Shown here: positions 48,556 through 57,665 of the stretch, in pieces
How positions within the stretch are numbered: position 1 is the first letter of the stretch
How the letters are laid out: the number at the start of each line of letters is the position of its first letter
Assembly: GCA_001701225.1 (NCBI GenBank)
Contig: DAAQ01000021.1
Span: 1 to 64,000 of the forward strand
Direction: 5' to 3'
DNA length: 64,000 nucleotides
Source of the DNA: Bacteroidales bacterium H5
GTDB taxonomy: Bacteria; Bacteroidota; Bacteroidia; Bacteroidales; Muribaculaceae
The notes under the pieces: model-generated
Told to the model about the DNA's origin: nothing
The model's database searches: none
Seen by the model: the letters and a program-made list of their open reading frames with translations, nothing else
Made by a program: the position numbers and the translations under genes

Positions 48556-50862
48556 TTATTCCTGTTTTTGAGAAGCAGATTGTCTGTAAGCCGAAGGCGA
48601 ACACCCCTGCTTATTCTTGAAAGCACGCTGGAAATACTGAGAATCGGAATAGCCGCACATCGCGGCTATTTCTGTTATCGGGAGTTCGGGACGTTCGAGC
48701 AACAGTTGCACTGCACGTCGCATACGTGCCTCAATCAGGAGTTGAGCGGCCGAGATTCCAAGCTGCGACCTTAGATGCCGGTTAAGCGTTGAACGGCTTG
48801 TCGCGGCTGCGGATGCCATGTCGTCGATATTGGCATCCGGATTGTCGATATTCTCCTCGATATATTTACCTATACGGATTAGAAAAGGAGATTTCTCGGG
48901 TGGAACCGCTTCAGGTCGTGGCTTTGATGGTGCATCAGGATTCTTTTCTTCGGGTGTGATTTCTGGAGCAGGCTGATTTTCGCGGATGCGGATCAGTGCC
49001 ATGTATTTGTCGAGCAGTTCCTTGCGGTTGCGCTTAATCTGCCGTACATATATGTATGTATATACACCTCCCCCGGCTATCCCGGTTGCAATGAGAGCGA
49101 AGAGTAACTTGGCCCACCATGTCTCATACCAATAGGGTGCGACAGAGATTGACAGATGCCTGTTGTTATCCACCCATCGGCCATAGCGGTCGGTAGATTG
49201 CACTTCTATGATATGTTCGCCGGGAGATAGGTTGAACAGTGTGACGCTCCTTTTCTTGCTGGCATTCGACCAGGGTGAGCTGTCAACCCTTGTGCGGTAA
49301 AGTATTCCGCTGTTGTCAATGAAATCAAGTGCAGCGAACTCTATTCTGACATTGCGTCCGTCGGCCGGTAATTCGATGGCCTTCAGCGGAGGAAGACAGA
49401 ACTCGTCGGGAGCACCGTTTACGGCCAGAGTAGTGAACACAATCCCGGGCACGAAGTCTTGGCTGTAAAGATTGTGGGTAGTCGCCACAAATGCTCCCTC
49501 CTCAGCCCCGAAGAGCCATGAGCCGTCGGGCAGTCGCAGTGGCGTACATTCGTTGAACCGGCAGGTGTCTGACCAGAATGATTTGCCGAAATTGACGGTA
49601 TGGCCTGTCTTCGGGTTGAAAGCCATGATATTGTCGTTGCTGACGATAATCAGGAGCGAGTCAGAATCAAGCGTCATCGCCTTGCAGACATCGCCGGTAA
49701 GGGTCGAGTTGCTACGGTTGACATGGGTGAAAACCGGATTTGCTGAGAACAGGGTGTCCTCGTTGATTATGTCTATGCCAGATGTCTCATGTGCGATATA
49801 GATGTTCCCCTTTGAGTCGCGGGCGAGTGCCATGGTCGCGTCGCTCGCCAGACTTTCGGGAACTTTCCCGTCGCGGTGAATCTGATGAAGCTTTGTGTCA
49901 AGATGGTTTTCGTTGTCAATACGGCCTATCAGCAGACCCTCGGTGGTCGCAGCGATAATCCTGTCGTCGGGTGTTATCAATAATTTACGTACCTTATATC
50001 CACCCAGTGACGCCGATAAAGACGGATTTTCTGCTGCGGGGTTGCCGATACATTTTATCCCTTTGCCATATGTGGCGATCCAGAGGCGTCCCCGGCTGTC
50101 TTCCCGTATGTCATAGACGCTATCTGTGGCGATGGCCGGTTGTCCGAGTCTCATCAGTGCCCCGGGCTTACATCCGACCCAGATGTCGCTGGTCCGGGTC
50201 TGGTATAGGACATAGGGGACAGAGCCGATATGTATGGTCTCAGGAATCGAGTCACCGGGATGATGATAGACCTTTATGGCATTGTCCGAACGGCATCCGA
50301 CCAGCAGTCTTCCGTCGCGGTCGAGAAGTAAAGAACGAGGATATGCGTCTTCTGTCCCTCCGAGAATGTGCGAGGGACGACGTTTGTCCGATGTTTTGTA
50401 TAGTCCGCTCCTGTCTGCCCACCACAGGTTCCCCTGCGCATCGGTGAGTCCTCTCCATGGACGCCCCATTAGTGGCGTGAGCGAGTCTCTCTGAGTATCG
50501 GAAATATCATTGAAAGTATATGTGTCAAGTGAAAATTCGTATATCCCGTCATCCGTCCGGCAGAATATGCTCCTTTTTGTCGAAAGGAGTATGTCGCGTA
50601 TGCGGTCAGTCCTGATTGGCGTGCTGTCACCCGGTCGTATTTTGACCCAATGGAAATCATAGCCGTCATAGCAGTTCAGTCCGTTCCAGGAGGCGAACCA
50701 CAGGAGGCCTTCATCGTCCTGCACTCCACCTCCGACCCGTGAGTCCGACATGCCTCTGGTATAGTCATAACGCTCCGTGGTCTTTTGCTGCACCTGACGG
50801 GCACCCAGTGCAAGCCCAACGGATAGTATTATCGCGAAAATAGTGATGCGGTAGAATTTCAT
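48556..50862 (-). CDS. Membrane sensor-regulator: two-component propeller, Y_Y_Y and AraC domains
   Basis: 768-aa one-component regulator. An N-terminal signal/anchor (about 1-21) precedes two-component-regulator propeller repeats (about 30-480; 'VQDDEGLLWFASWNGLNCYDG', 'DAQGNLWWADRSGLY', 'DSRGRLWIATYGKGI') and a Y_Y_Y domain (about 485-575, 'VRIEFAALDFIDNSGILYRTRVD'). A membrane helix lies at about 582-606, a cytoplasmic linker follows, and a C-terminal AraC double HTH lies at about 664-763 ('AAAATSRSTLNRHLRSQLGIS', 'ITEIAAMCGYSDSQYFQRAFK'). It has the layout of a hybrid two-component system but lacks histidine kinase and receiver domains, so the signal must pass straight through the membrane helix. 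It is divergent from GH95 and probably its regulator. Confidence 0.88.
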   Translation of the reverse strand: MKFYRITIFAIILSVGLALGARQVQQKTTERYDYTRGMSDSRVGGGVQDDEGLLWFASWNGLNCYDGYDFHWVKIRPGDSTPIRTDRIRDILLSTKRSIFCRTDDGIYEFSLDTYTFNDISDTQRDSLTPLMGRPWRGLTDAQGNLWWADRSGLYKTSDKRRPSHILGGTEDAYPRSLLLDRDGRLLVGCRSDNAIKVYHHPGDSIPETIHIGSVPYVLYQTRTSDIWVGCKPGALMRLGQPAIATDSVYDIREDSRGRLWIATYGKGIKCIGNPAAENPSLSASLGGYKVRKLLITPDDRIIAATTEGLLIGRIDNENHLDTKLHQIHRDGKVPESLASDATMALARDSKGNIYIAHETSGIDIINEDTLFSANPVFTHVNRSNSTLTGDVCKAMTLDSDSLLIIVSNDNIMAFNPKTGHTVNFGKSFWSDTCRFNECTPLRLPDGSWLFGAEEGAFVATTHNLYSQDFVPGIVFTTLAVNGAPDEFCLPPLKAIELPADGRNVRIEFAALDFIDNSGILYRTRVDSSPWSNASKKRSVTLFNLSPGEHIIEVQSTDRYGRWVDNNRHLSISVAPYWYETWWAKLLFALIATGIAGGGVYTYIYVRQIKRNRKELLDKYMALIRIRENQPAPEITPEEKNPDAPSKPRPEAVPPEKSPFLIRIGKYIEENIDNPDANIDDMASAAATSRSTLNRHLRSQLGISAAQLLIEARMRRAVQLLLERPELPITEIAAMCGYSDSQYFQRAFKNKQGCSPSAYRQSASQKQE

Positions 50863-50884
50863 GCCTGTAACCCTTTACTACCTT

Positions 50885-50915
50885 CAAATTTAGTCTAAAA
50901 ATCTTTATAAACAAA
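50885..50915 (-). promoter_or_regulatory. Promoter of the AraC-type regulator
   Basis: Minus strand TTTG (50915-50912), a 19-nt spacer and TAAATTTG (50892-50885), 22 bp before the start at 50862. Confidence 0.8.
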
Positions 50916-50928
50916 GCCGATATGTTTC

Positions 50929-50958
50929 TTTGACCCGATTTTTGACCCGTTTGACCCG
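50929..50958. repeat. Three direct TTTGACCCG repeats, likely operator
   Basis: TTTGACCCG occurs at 50929-50937, 50941-50949 and 50950-50958. The array lies between the regulator promoter and the GH95 -7 box, about 45-75 bp upstream of the expected GH95 transcription start. That is a normal place for an AraC-family activator. Confidence 0.7.
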
Positions 50959-50988
50959 AATTTCGCCATTATTTCGCATCCGTTCGGC

Positions 50989-50996
50989 TAATTTTG
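50989..50996 (+). promoter_or_regulatory. -7 box of the GH95 gene
   Basis: TAATTTTG, 40 bp before the ATG at 51037. It lacks a TTTG at the -33 distance, which fits a promoter that needs an activator bound at the repeats upstream. Confidence 0.6.
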
Positions 50997-51036
50997 CACG
51001 GAAATTCATCATTAACCCTAACCTCATACAGACACC

Positions 51037-54000
51037 ATGAGAAAAAAACTGATTGCCCTGTTCGCGTCTCTTGGCGCGTTTACGGCTTTTGGCGCCGAGC
51101 AGACGGTGGTTGCCCATTGGGAGTTTACTACCGGCTATGACGCTCAAAGCAACGGCTCGGCGGTGACCTACACCCCGAATGACGATGGATGGAGTGCCTC
51201 GTCCAACGAACGTTGGTCGACCAAGCAGCCTTATTTCCTGCCTAACACCTGCGCACTGACACAGGATGACTGCAAGGTGACCGTACATACCAGCGACGGC
51301 AAATGGCAGCTCACCTCCAGCGGGTCGGCACCCAACTATCTGCTGCGCCTCAACACTGCCTCCACAACGCGCTTCACACCTAAGGCCGATTACAGTGACG
51401 GTACGAAACATGACCAGTTCTTTGAGGTCGAGATGCCCACTACATCACTCACCAACATCAAGGTGAATTTCGCCATAGGCGATGGTTCCAGCTCGGCCAC
51501 AAAGTTCGGGGTCGTCTACTCTGTAGATGGTGGCGCGACATGGACCATCCTGCCGGACTATACGTCGGGCAGCCATTGGAATACATATAATGATGTGACA
51601 TATCCGCTACAGGCAGACAACAAGGAGAAGCTCATAGTCCGAATGCTGATACAGTCGGCTACCAAGACCAGCAACTATAACCTCAAATATCTCAATATTC
51701 TGGCTGACGACAACCAGGCTCCCGCACTTGTCAGCATTGACCCGGCTCAAGGTCAGGACGATGTCGTGCCTACGGGACGGATTACGATGAAATTCAACGA
51801 GAGTGTCGTCGCTGCCGATGGCGCTGCCGGCATCCTTACAAACAACGCTACCAAGAAATCCGAGAGGCTGACACCTGTTGTCAATAACTCGAAAGTCACT
51901 TTTGCGTTCGAGGAACTCGACCTGTCGTCATCATATACCTTCACTGTACCGGCTAACTCCTTTTCAGACCTTGCCGGAAACATCTGTACGGAAGCATATT
52001 CGGTTACATTTACGACTTCCGACAAGCGTCCTGTGCCTCCGCCCGTGCTTGACAGCAAGAACCGTCTGTGGTACAACCGCCCGGCATCCTATTGGGAAGA
52101 GGCACTCCCTCTCGGCAATGGTAGGCTTGGCGCGATGGTGAGCGGCAGTGTCGCCAAAGATACCATCCAGCTCAACGAGGATACATTCTGGGGACAGTCT
52201 CCCAACACGAATCACAATCCCAAAGCCAAGAATGTGTTGGCAACTGTCAGAAACCTGATTTTCAACAAAGACTATACTGAGGCTCAGAAGCTGGCGATAC
52301 CCAATTTCCAGTCAACTGCATCGCATGGTGCACAGTATCAGGCTGCCGGATGTGTCCTTCTGGGCTTCCCGGGACATCGTTATAATGACGAGGAGCCGGG
52401 CGCGACAGATGGTTCCCGTGATGTTCAGGCTTATGTACGCGATCTCGACCTCGGCAGGGCTGTCGCTACGACATCCTATGTAGCCGACGGTGTGACTTAT
52501 AAGCGCGAGGTGTTCACCTCTTTCGCCGACAATGTCACCGTGATTCGTCTGGAGTCTTCAGAACCAGGCAGACTTGATTTCAACGTGTGCTTTGCGGCCC
52601 CTATCAAGACAAATATGGAGAAGCTTGGCGTAAACCAGATCACGCCCGACGGCATGATAAAGGCTTCGCTCATACCTGCAAGGGAGAAATCTGAGAATGT
52701 CGACAACAAGCTCAACTGCTACACCTTCATCAAAGTCATAAACGATGGTGGAACGCAGACGAACACCGGCCATCAGAATGTCGTCCAGTATGGACTTGTG
52801 GCAGGTAACCCTTCCGCCCCCACGATTGAGGTCAGCGATGCGACATGTGCTACGATAATAATATCATCGGCTACCAATTTCGAGAATTATGACGATATCA
52901 GCGGTGACGCCGAGGCCAAGGCGCTGGCATATATGGAGAGTTATCTCTCCAAAGACAGGGACTATGCCTCGACTCTCGCCGACCATGTGGAAAGATACAG
53001 CGAGCAGTTTGACCGCGTCAGCCTCAATCTCGGCGAGAATGCAGCCAAAGAGCAGAAGGATACCGAGACACGTATCAAGGAATACAACAAGGAGGGAAAT
53101 GACCCCGGCCTTGTGGCCAATTATTTCCAGTTTGGCCGCTACCTGCTCATCAGTTCCTCGCAGCCCGGGACACAGCCTGCGAACCTGCAGGGCATCTGGA
53201 ATCCGAATGCGCGTCAGTATCCCGCATGGGATTCAAAATACACCTCGAATATCAACGTCGAGATGAACTATTGGGCTGCCGAGGTCGCCAACCTCACGGA
53301 GTGTCACGAGCCATTCATCGAAATGGTCAAGGATGTCTCAGTGACAGGCAGTCAGACCGCACGTGAGATGTATGGTGCCCGCGGATGGGTGCTTCACCAT
53401 AACACAGACATCTGGCGTGTCACCGGTGCTGTCGACAATGGTCCTGTCGGTATATGGCCAACCTGTAACGCCTGGTTCTGTTCGCATCTTTGGGAAAAAT
53501 ATCTCTTCTCGGGCGACAAGGACTATCTTGCCGAGGTATATCCCGTGATGAAGGGTTGTGCCGAATTCTTTCAGGATTTCCTGACAAGAGATCCCGAGAC
53601 AGGTTATATGGTTGTCGCTCCGTCAAACTCTCCCGAAAACCATCCGGGCAAATGGAAATATACGACAAGCGACGGAAAGGAGATGAATGTATCGCTCTTC
53701 GGTGGTGTGGCCATGGATAATCAGATGGTTTATGATGTGCTGAAGAATACAGCCGAGGCTGCCCGCGTGCTTGGAAAGGATGCTCCCTTTGCAGCCGAAC
53801 TTGACGAGCTGAAAGCGAAAATCACTCCATATAAGATAGGTCAGTACGGTCAGGTACAGGAGTGGCAGGAAGATTGGGACCGCGAGTCGACCTCCCACCG
53901 TCATCTTTCCCACCTGTGGGGTGCCTATCCGGGCAATCAGGTCTCGCCTTATGAAAATCCCACACTGTTCCAGGGCGTTTATAAGTCGCTTGTGGGTCGT

Positions 54001-54744
54001 GGAGATGCTGCTCGCGGATGGTCTATGGGCTGGAAGGTGTGCGAGTGGGCCCGTATGCTCGACGGAGACCATGCACTCTCCATAATCAGGAATCAGTTAC
54101 GCCTTGTCTCCCCCAATATCACCATGTCTGACCCCAACGGTGGCACATACGCAAATATGTTTGATGCTCACGCCCCGTTCCAGATAGACGGCAATTTCGG
54201 TTGCTGTGCCGGAATTGCGGAGATGCTGTTGCAGTCGCACGCAGGTTTCGTGCATTTGCTTCCGGCACTTCCCTCGGCGTGGGCCGACGGTGAGGTCGAA
54301 GGTCTCCGTGCGCGAGGCGGATTCGAAATTGTCAAGATGGCCTGGAAGGAAGGGCACATCGAGAGTGTGACCATAAAGTCCACTCTGGGCGGAAACTTGC
54401 GCCTCCGTTCCAATACAGTACTCCGTATGTCTGACGGTCAGGATCTTCAGGCAGCATCGGGAGATAACACCAACATGTTGACGCAGCCCTATGGAATGCC
54501 TGCGCCCGTAGTTGCCGATATGAAGAAGATTCCCGATACCATACTCCCGCAGACCTATCTGTATGATATCCCTACAGAGGCCGGACAGGAGGTAACCCTT
54601 GTCAGGAGCGATTCTTCGGTCGAAGAGGTATGGGCCGGTGAGGACGCCGAGGAAAGTGATTGCTACAATATCCTGGGACAGAAAGTCAGAAAAGACTATC
54701 CCGGACTGGTGATACAGAAAGGCTCTAAGCGTCTCAACCGCTGA
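51037..54744 (+). CDS. GH95 alpha-L-fucosidase with N-terminal Ig-like and C-terminal sorting-like regions
   Basis: 1235-aa secreted glycoside hydrolase. It has a signal peptide (about 1-19), a beta-rich region (about 22-230), an Ig-like Big_5 domain (about 230-330, 'ISIDPAQGQDDVVPTGRITMKFNESV'-type) and the GH95 module (about 345-1150). GH95 marks are 'LWYNRPASYWEEALPLGNGRLGAMVSG', 'IQLNEDTFWGQSP', 'NINVEMNYWAAEVANLTECHEP', 'TSHRHLSHLWGAYPGNQVSP' and 'DAHAPFQIDGNFGCCAGIAEML'. The family acts on alpha-1,2-fucose or alpha-L-galactose, for example on mucin or xyloglucan. The last ~30 residues ('CYNILGQKVRKDYPGLVIQKGSKRL') look like a type IX sorting domain, consistent with porV in the genome. 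Most GH95 enzymes are near 800 residues, so the N-terminal extension is notable. Confidence 0.9.
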   Translation: MRKKLIALFASLGAFTAFGAEQTVVAHWEFTTGYDAQSNGSAVTYTPNDDGWSASSNERWSTKQPYFLPNTCALTQDDCKVTVHTSDGKWQLTSSGSAPNYLLRLNTASTTRFTPKADYSDGTKHDQFFEVEMPTTSLTNIKVNFAIGDGSSSATKFGVVYSVDGGATWTILPDYTSGSHWNTYNDVTYPLQADNKEKLIVRMLIQSATKTSNYNLKYLNILADDNQAPALVSIDPAQGQDDVVPTGRITMKFNESVVAADGAAGILTNNATKKSERLTPVVNNSKVTFAFEELDLSSSYTFTVPANSFSDLAGNICTEAYSVTFTTSDKRPVPPPVLDSKNRLWYNRPASYWEEALPLGNGRLGAMVSGSVAKDTIQLNEDTFWGQSPNTNHNPKAKNVLATVRNLIFNKDYTEAQKLAIPNFQSTASHGAQYQAAGCVLLGFPGHRYNDEEPGATDGSRDVQAYVRDLDLGRAVATTSYVADGVTYKREVFTSFADNVTVIRLESSEPGRLDFNVCFAAPIKTNMEKLGVNQITPDGMIKASLIPAREKSENVDNKLNCYTFIKVINDGGTQTNTGHQNVVQYGLVAGNPSAPTIEVSDATCATIIISSATNFENYDDISGDAEAKALAYMESYLSKDRDYASTLADHVERYSEQFDRVSLNLGENAAKEQKDTETRIKEYNKEGNDPGLVANYFQFGRYLLISSSQPGTQPANLQGIWNPNARQYPAWDSKYTSNINVEMNYWAAEVANLTECHEPFIEMVKDVSVTGSQTAREMYGARGWVLHHNTDIWRVTGAVDNGPVGIWPTCNAWFCSHLWEKYLFSGDKDYLAEVYPVMKGCAEFFQDFLTRDPETGYMVVAPSNSPENHPGKWKYTTSDGKEMNVSLFGGVAMDNQMVYDVLKNTAEAARVLGKDAPFAAELDELKAKITPYKIGQYGQVQEWQEDWDRESTSHRHLSHLWGAYPGNQVSPYENPTLFQGVYKSLVGRGDAARGWSMGWKVCEWARMLDGDHALSIIRNQLRLVSPNITMSDPNGGTYANMFDAHAPFQIDGNFGCCAGIAEMLLQSHAGFVHLLPALPSAWADGEVEGLRARGGFEIVKMAWKEGHIESVTIKSTLGGNLRLRSNTVLRMSDGQDLQAASGDNTNMLTQPYGMPAPVVADMKKIPDTILPQTYLYDIPTEAGQEVTLVRSDSSVEEVWAGEDAEESDCYNILGQKVRKDYPGLVIQKGSKRLNR

Positions 54745-54773
54745 ATAGGTCAGAAATGACCTCAAACTGAAAA

Positions 54774-54814
54774 GTGCCGGAGACATACCTGCATAGACAG
54801 GGTGTTTCCGGCAC
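54774..54814. terminator. Bidirectional terminator between GH95 and the ferredoxin
   Basis: GTGCCGGAGACA (54774-54785) pairs with TGTTTCCGGCAC (54803-54814), one G-U pair, with AAA/TTT flanks on both sides. It serves two convergent transcription units. Confidence 0.85.
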
Positions 54815-54819
54815 CTTTC

Positions 54820-55026
54820 TTATTCCCCGGTTGCTTTGAAGCAGCCGTTGGGGCAGGTGCGGACGCAAAGGTTGCAGCCGATGCAGTTTTTGCGGATTGG
54901 CAATGCGTGCCTGTGCCACAGGAAGCTGACCTTGCGTATTGCATTGTGCGGACAACGTTCGACGCATTTCCAGCATGCGGTACATCTGCGGGGAGAGAAT
55001 GAGGGATGTCTTACTGTTTTTTCCAT
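54820..55026 (-). CDS. Small dicluster ferredoxin-like protein
   Basis: 68-aa 4Fe-4S protein with two cluster motifs, 'CTACWKCVERCPHNAI' and 'CIGCNLCVRTCPNGCF', spaced as in bacterial 2[4Fe-4S] ferredoxins. Trp, Arg and Leu replace several of the usual small residues between the clusters (KVSFLWHRHALP). Soluble and cytoplasmic. The start at 55026 gives a standard ferredoxin; the frame is open further upstream through the barrel gene and is ignored. It starts 13 bp after the TonB-type barrel, as the last gene of the sigma-factor unit. Confidence 0.85.
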   Translation of the reverse strand: MEKTVRHPSFSPRRCTACWKCVERCPHNAIRKVSFLWHRHALPIRKNCIGCNLCVRTCPNGCFKATGE

Positions 55027-55039
55027 TTTTCCGTTCTGT

Positions 55040-57103
55040 TTATTTGTTTCCTGAAAGTATTCCTGTGTCGCTGTCGGGTTCAAGACCGTGGGTGCTGATG
55101 TCGCGCTGCTTGCGGCCGAACTCGAGGTCAAGGCTGAATCTGAGTGCGAGGTATGAGCTGCTACGTCCACTGTGCGCGAGGGATGTATATGGCGTGAGGT
55201 CCGAGAGGTTGCGCGTCTCCATGCTGTAGTCACGCACGAAGGCGTTGAAAACCCCGATATGCGCGCTCCAGCCATTACCACGGTATCCCGCCATAATCTG
55301 GTTCATGTCCTTCTCCTCGATTATTTCCTCGCCATACATTCTGTTTGCCGGGCCCGACATTATGTTGCCATAGGCGAGCCAGTGCCCATAGGTGAAATCT
55401 ACGTTCAATCCCATACGGAAGATGCTGTGGGTGTGGCGATAGTCTGTGCCGTGGCTGAAATAGCGCGTCAGCAAGGGTTGTGCCGTGATTGAGATATGGT
55501 TGTTCCACGGACGCAGGGACAGTGATGCTCCCGCGGAGAGTGTGCGGAACGAGCGTTGGTTGAGGTATGTGCGCACGAATATACCCTGTTCGTATAACAC
55601 GGATTCCATCACGGGACGGTGTTCGTCGAGATATTCAATCTTCCCCTCGATGCTGAAAAGGGATTGTCTGACCGATGCCGTGAATGACTGCCGTGTGACA
55701 CGGAACGGTCTCAGCGAGGGATTGCCGCGGCGTATCATGCCGGTCTGGACAGGCTGCGAGACGTCGCTTATCTCTGAGGCCGATGGCATCACATGGTCGA
55801 CCGAAGCCGTATAGCGCATGAACCATCCTTGGGCGGGACGATAGGAGATGTTGACCGAGGGATGGAGGAAAAATCCGTCAATATCGCTATTCCTCTGTCC
55901 CAGATGACGATAGGAGCCACGTAGATTGCAGACTATGCCCCAGTTGCCCAGACGGTCGGAGTATTCTCCGGCGACGCCTCCCTCCGATTGCCTGACATTG
56001 ACGCAGGCTGTCTCGGGGAGTAGGTAGACGTTGTGTATCGAGGATACGTTGGCCGTGATGCCTACGCTCCATGCGCGGCTCCCGATACGGTTCTCATATA
56101 CTCCGAGAAATCTCAGGGCATATTTGTCACCCTTCACGCGGCTTGATTCTCCGATGCCGTCCTCCGAGTATTCATGCAGCATGCGTGAATGTATATAGGA
56201 GCCCTGCAGGTCGAGGGTCAGGTTGCTGTTGTCGGTGAATCTGTGTACCCCGTATAGCCCGATGCCCGGACGCACCGAGTGCTCGGCAGTATGTTCCGTG
56301 ACCATGACGGGGGTGTCCGTATCTGATGTGTGCAGCAATCCCTTGCGGTCTCCCTCCTCCTTGTCGGGCGTATTGTCAAGGTCGAGTCCCAGGCGTATCT
56401 GCAGCCGGTCGCCCCCGGGATGCAGGTAGTCGTAGCTGAGCGCGCTCTCAAGACCGATGCCACCGACTGTGACGGGGAGTCCTGTCTCATGGCGGGTGAG
56501 TATGGCGTCGGGATAGTGCCATGTCTCGTCATAGTCCCTTATCCATCTGTCCTTGCGCTGGCCCATGAAACCGATATTCGCTCTCCATGACGAGTTCCTG
56601 TCGTCATATTGTCCGGCGAAATGGTCGATAGACGCATAGCGTCCCCGCGCCACGGCTCCGAAGGCATCCATAGATATGTTTCCCCCGGTGTCATGGCGTA
56701 CGGTTATGTAGTCGATGACTGCTGAGGCTCCGGCATATCTCATGCCCGGGCTGTCATGGTATTCTATCCTGACCACATCCTTCGGGCGGATGGCCGCAAT
56801 CTGTGCCGGGGTCGATTCTACTCCGTTGACACACAGTATTACGCTGCCTCCCGAGGGGATTGTTATCTCGCCGGAGAACGGACTGACGGTAATCCAGGGT
56901 ATCTGTAGCCTGCGCAGCAGGTCAATCCCGTCCGTCGAGCTTGCGGTCGCCTCTCTGTCGGGACGTATCACCTTGCGGTCGTTCCTGTCGATGACGGGAG
57001 AGGCGGTGACGGTTATCTCATTCAGGTCAATAGCCGATTCGTCGGCGCACACGAAGGGGGCTGCGGTGCATATCAATGCCCACATGATATATTGTCTTAG
57101 CAT
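55040..57103 (-). CDS. TonB-dependent receptor-like outer membrane barrel
   Basis: 687-aa outer membrane protein with a signal peptide (MLRQYIMWALICTAAPFVCA). There is no carboxypeptidase-like N-terminal domain. A plug-like domain (about 28-150, 'LNEITVTASPVIDRNDRKVI', 'GGSVILCVNGVESTPAQIAAIRPKDVVRIEYHDSPGMRYAGASAVIDYI') precedes a beta-barrel. The final residues (RDISTHGLEPDSDTGILSGNK) run past the last recognisable strand. The plug style with 'P.dV.riE....P..Ry....vidi' is typical of this group in Bacteroidota. The substrate is unknown. It lies 16 bp after the sigma factor gene, the same strand order as sigma/transport units. Confidence 0.85.
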   Translation of the reverse strand: MLRQYIMWALICTAAPFVCADESAIDLNEITVTASPVIDRNDRKVIRPDREATASSTDGIDLLRRLQIPWITVSPFSGEITIPSGGSVILCVNGVESTPAQIAAIRPKDVVRIEYHDSPGMRYAGASAVIDYITVRHDTGGNISMDAFGAVARGRYASIDHFAGQYDDRNSSWRANIGFMGQRKDRWIRDYDETWHYPDAILTRHETGLPVTVGGIGLESALSYDYLHPGGDRLQIRLGLDLDNTPDKEEGDRKGLLHTSDTDTPVMVTEHTAEHSVRPGIGLYGVHRFTDNSNLTLDLQGSYIHSRMLHEYSEDGIGESSRVKGDKYALRFLGVYENRIGSRAWSVGITANVSSIHNVYLLPETACVNVRQSEGGVAGEYSDRLGNWGIVCNLRGSYRHLGQRNSDIDGFFLHPSVNISYRPAQGWFMRYTASVDHVMPSASEISDVSQPVQTGMIRRGNPSLRPFRVTRQSFTASVRQSLFSIEGKIEYLDEHRPVMESVLYEQGIFVRTYLNQRSFRTLSAGASLSLRPWNNHISITAQPLLTRYFSHGTDYRHTHSIFRMGLNVDFTYGHWLAYGNIMSGPANRMYGEEIIEEKDMNQIMAGYRGNGWSAHIGVFNAFVRDYSMETRNLSDLTPYTSLAHSGRSSSYLALRFSLDLEFGRKQRDISTHGLEPDSDTGILSGNK

Positions 57104-57119
57104 GTTGTCGGGGGGATGG

Positions 57120-57665
57120 TCAGTCTTTAATTGTCAGCGCGTCATAGAGCTCGTGAAAGCGTTTGCGCAGATATTTGACAGCGTAGTGTTTGCGTGATAT
57201 CAGGGTCGCGGCCGGGATGCCTGTGGCCGCAGAGATCTCCTTGACGGGCATACCGTCGAATACCGTGAGGCAGAAAACCTCGCTCTGTTCAGGGGGGAGC
57301 TCTGCGAGGGCCATATCAAGCTCCTGCCATACAAGCTGCCGCAGATAGATTGTGTCGGGTGCATCCTGAGGGGAGCAGAAGAGGGTTTGCGCTATCTCCT
57401 CGCACACTGTGTCTTCGGTCTCGATGGAGACTTCGCGCTTCTTGCGCCAGAAATTCAGTACGGAGTTGCGCGCGACACGGTATAGCCAAGCCGAAATGTG
57501 GCCGATCTCGGTCTCATCGTCGGCCGATGTCCTGGCAAGCTGATAGAAGACATCCTGCAGTATATCCTCGGCATCCTCGCGGGTCTTGACCATCGAGCGG
57601 ATATAGCCCATGAGCCGCGGAGAGTACTCGGACACAATATCTCCGAGTCTGTCATTGGGCCGCAT
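57120..57665 (-). CDS. ECF-type sigma-70 factor
   Basis: 181-aa RNA polymerase sigma factor with region 2 ('YSPRLMGYIRSMVKTREDAEDILQDVFYQLART', 'ISAWLYRVARNSVLNFWRKKR') and region 4 ('ALAELPPEQSEVFCLTVFDGMPVKEISAATGIPAATLISRKHYAVKYLRKR'). The length and lack of regions 1 and 3 place it in the ECF group. ATG 57665 is chosen because it begins right before region 2 and overlaps the upstream gene by only 14 bp. No separate FecR-like anti-sigma factor is present. The small His-rich membrane protein encoded just upstream may play that role (inference). Confidence 0.9.
   Translation of the reverse strand: MRPNDRLGDIVSEYSPRLMGYIRSMVKTREDAEDILQDVFYQLARTSADDETEIGHISAWLYRVARNSVLNFWRKKREVSIETEDTVCEEIAQTLFCSPQDAPDTIYLRQLVWQELDMALAELPPEQSEVFCLTVFDGMPVKEISAATGIPAATLISRKHYAVKYLRKRFHELYDALTIKD

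Noticed and set aside
54820..55281. Longer ferredoxin start at 55281
   Set aside because: The extra 85 residues overlap the barrel gene, have Ser/Thr/Ala-rich shadow composition and are not part of a ferredoxin.
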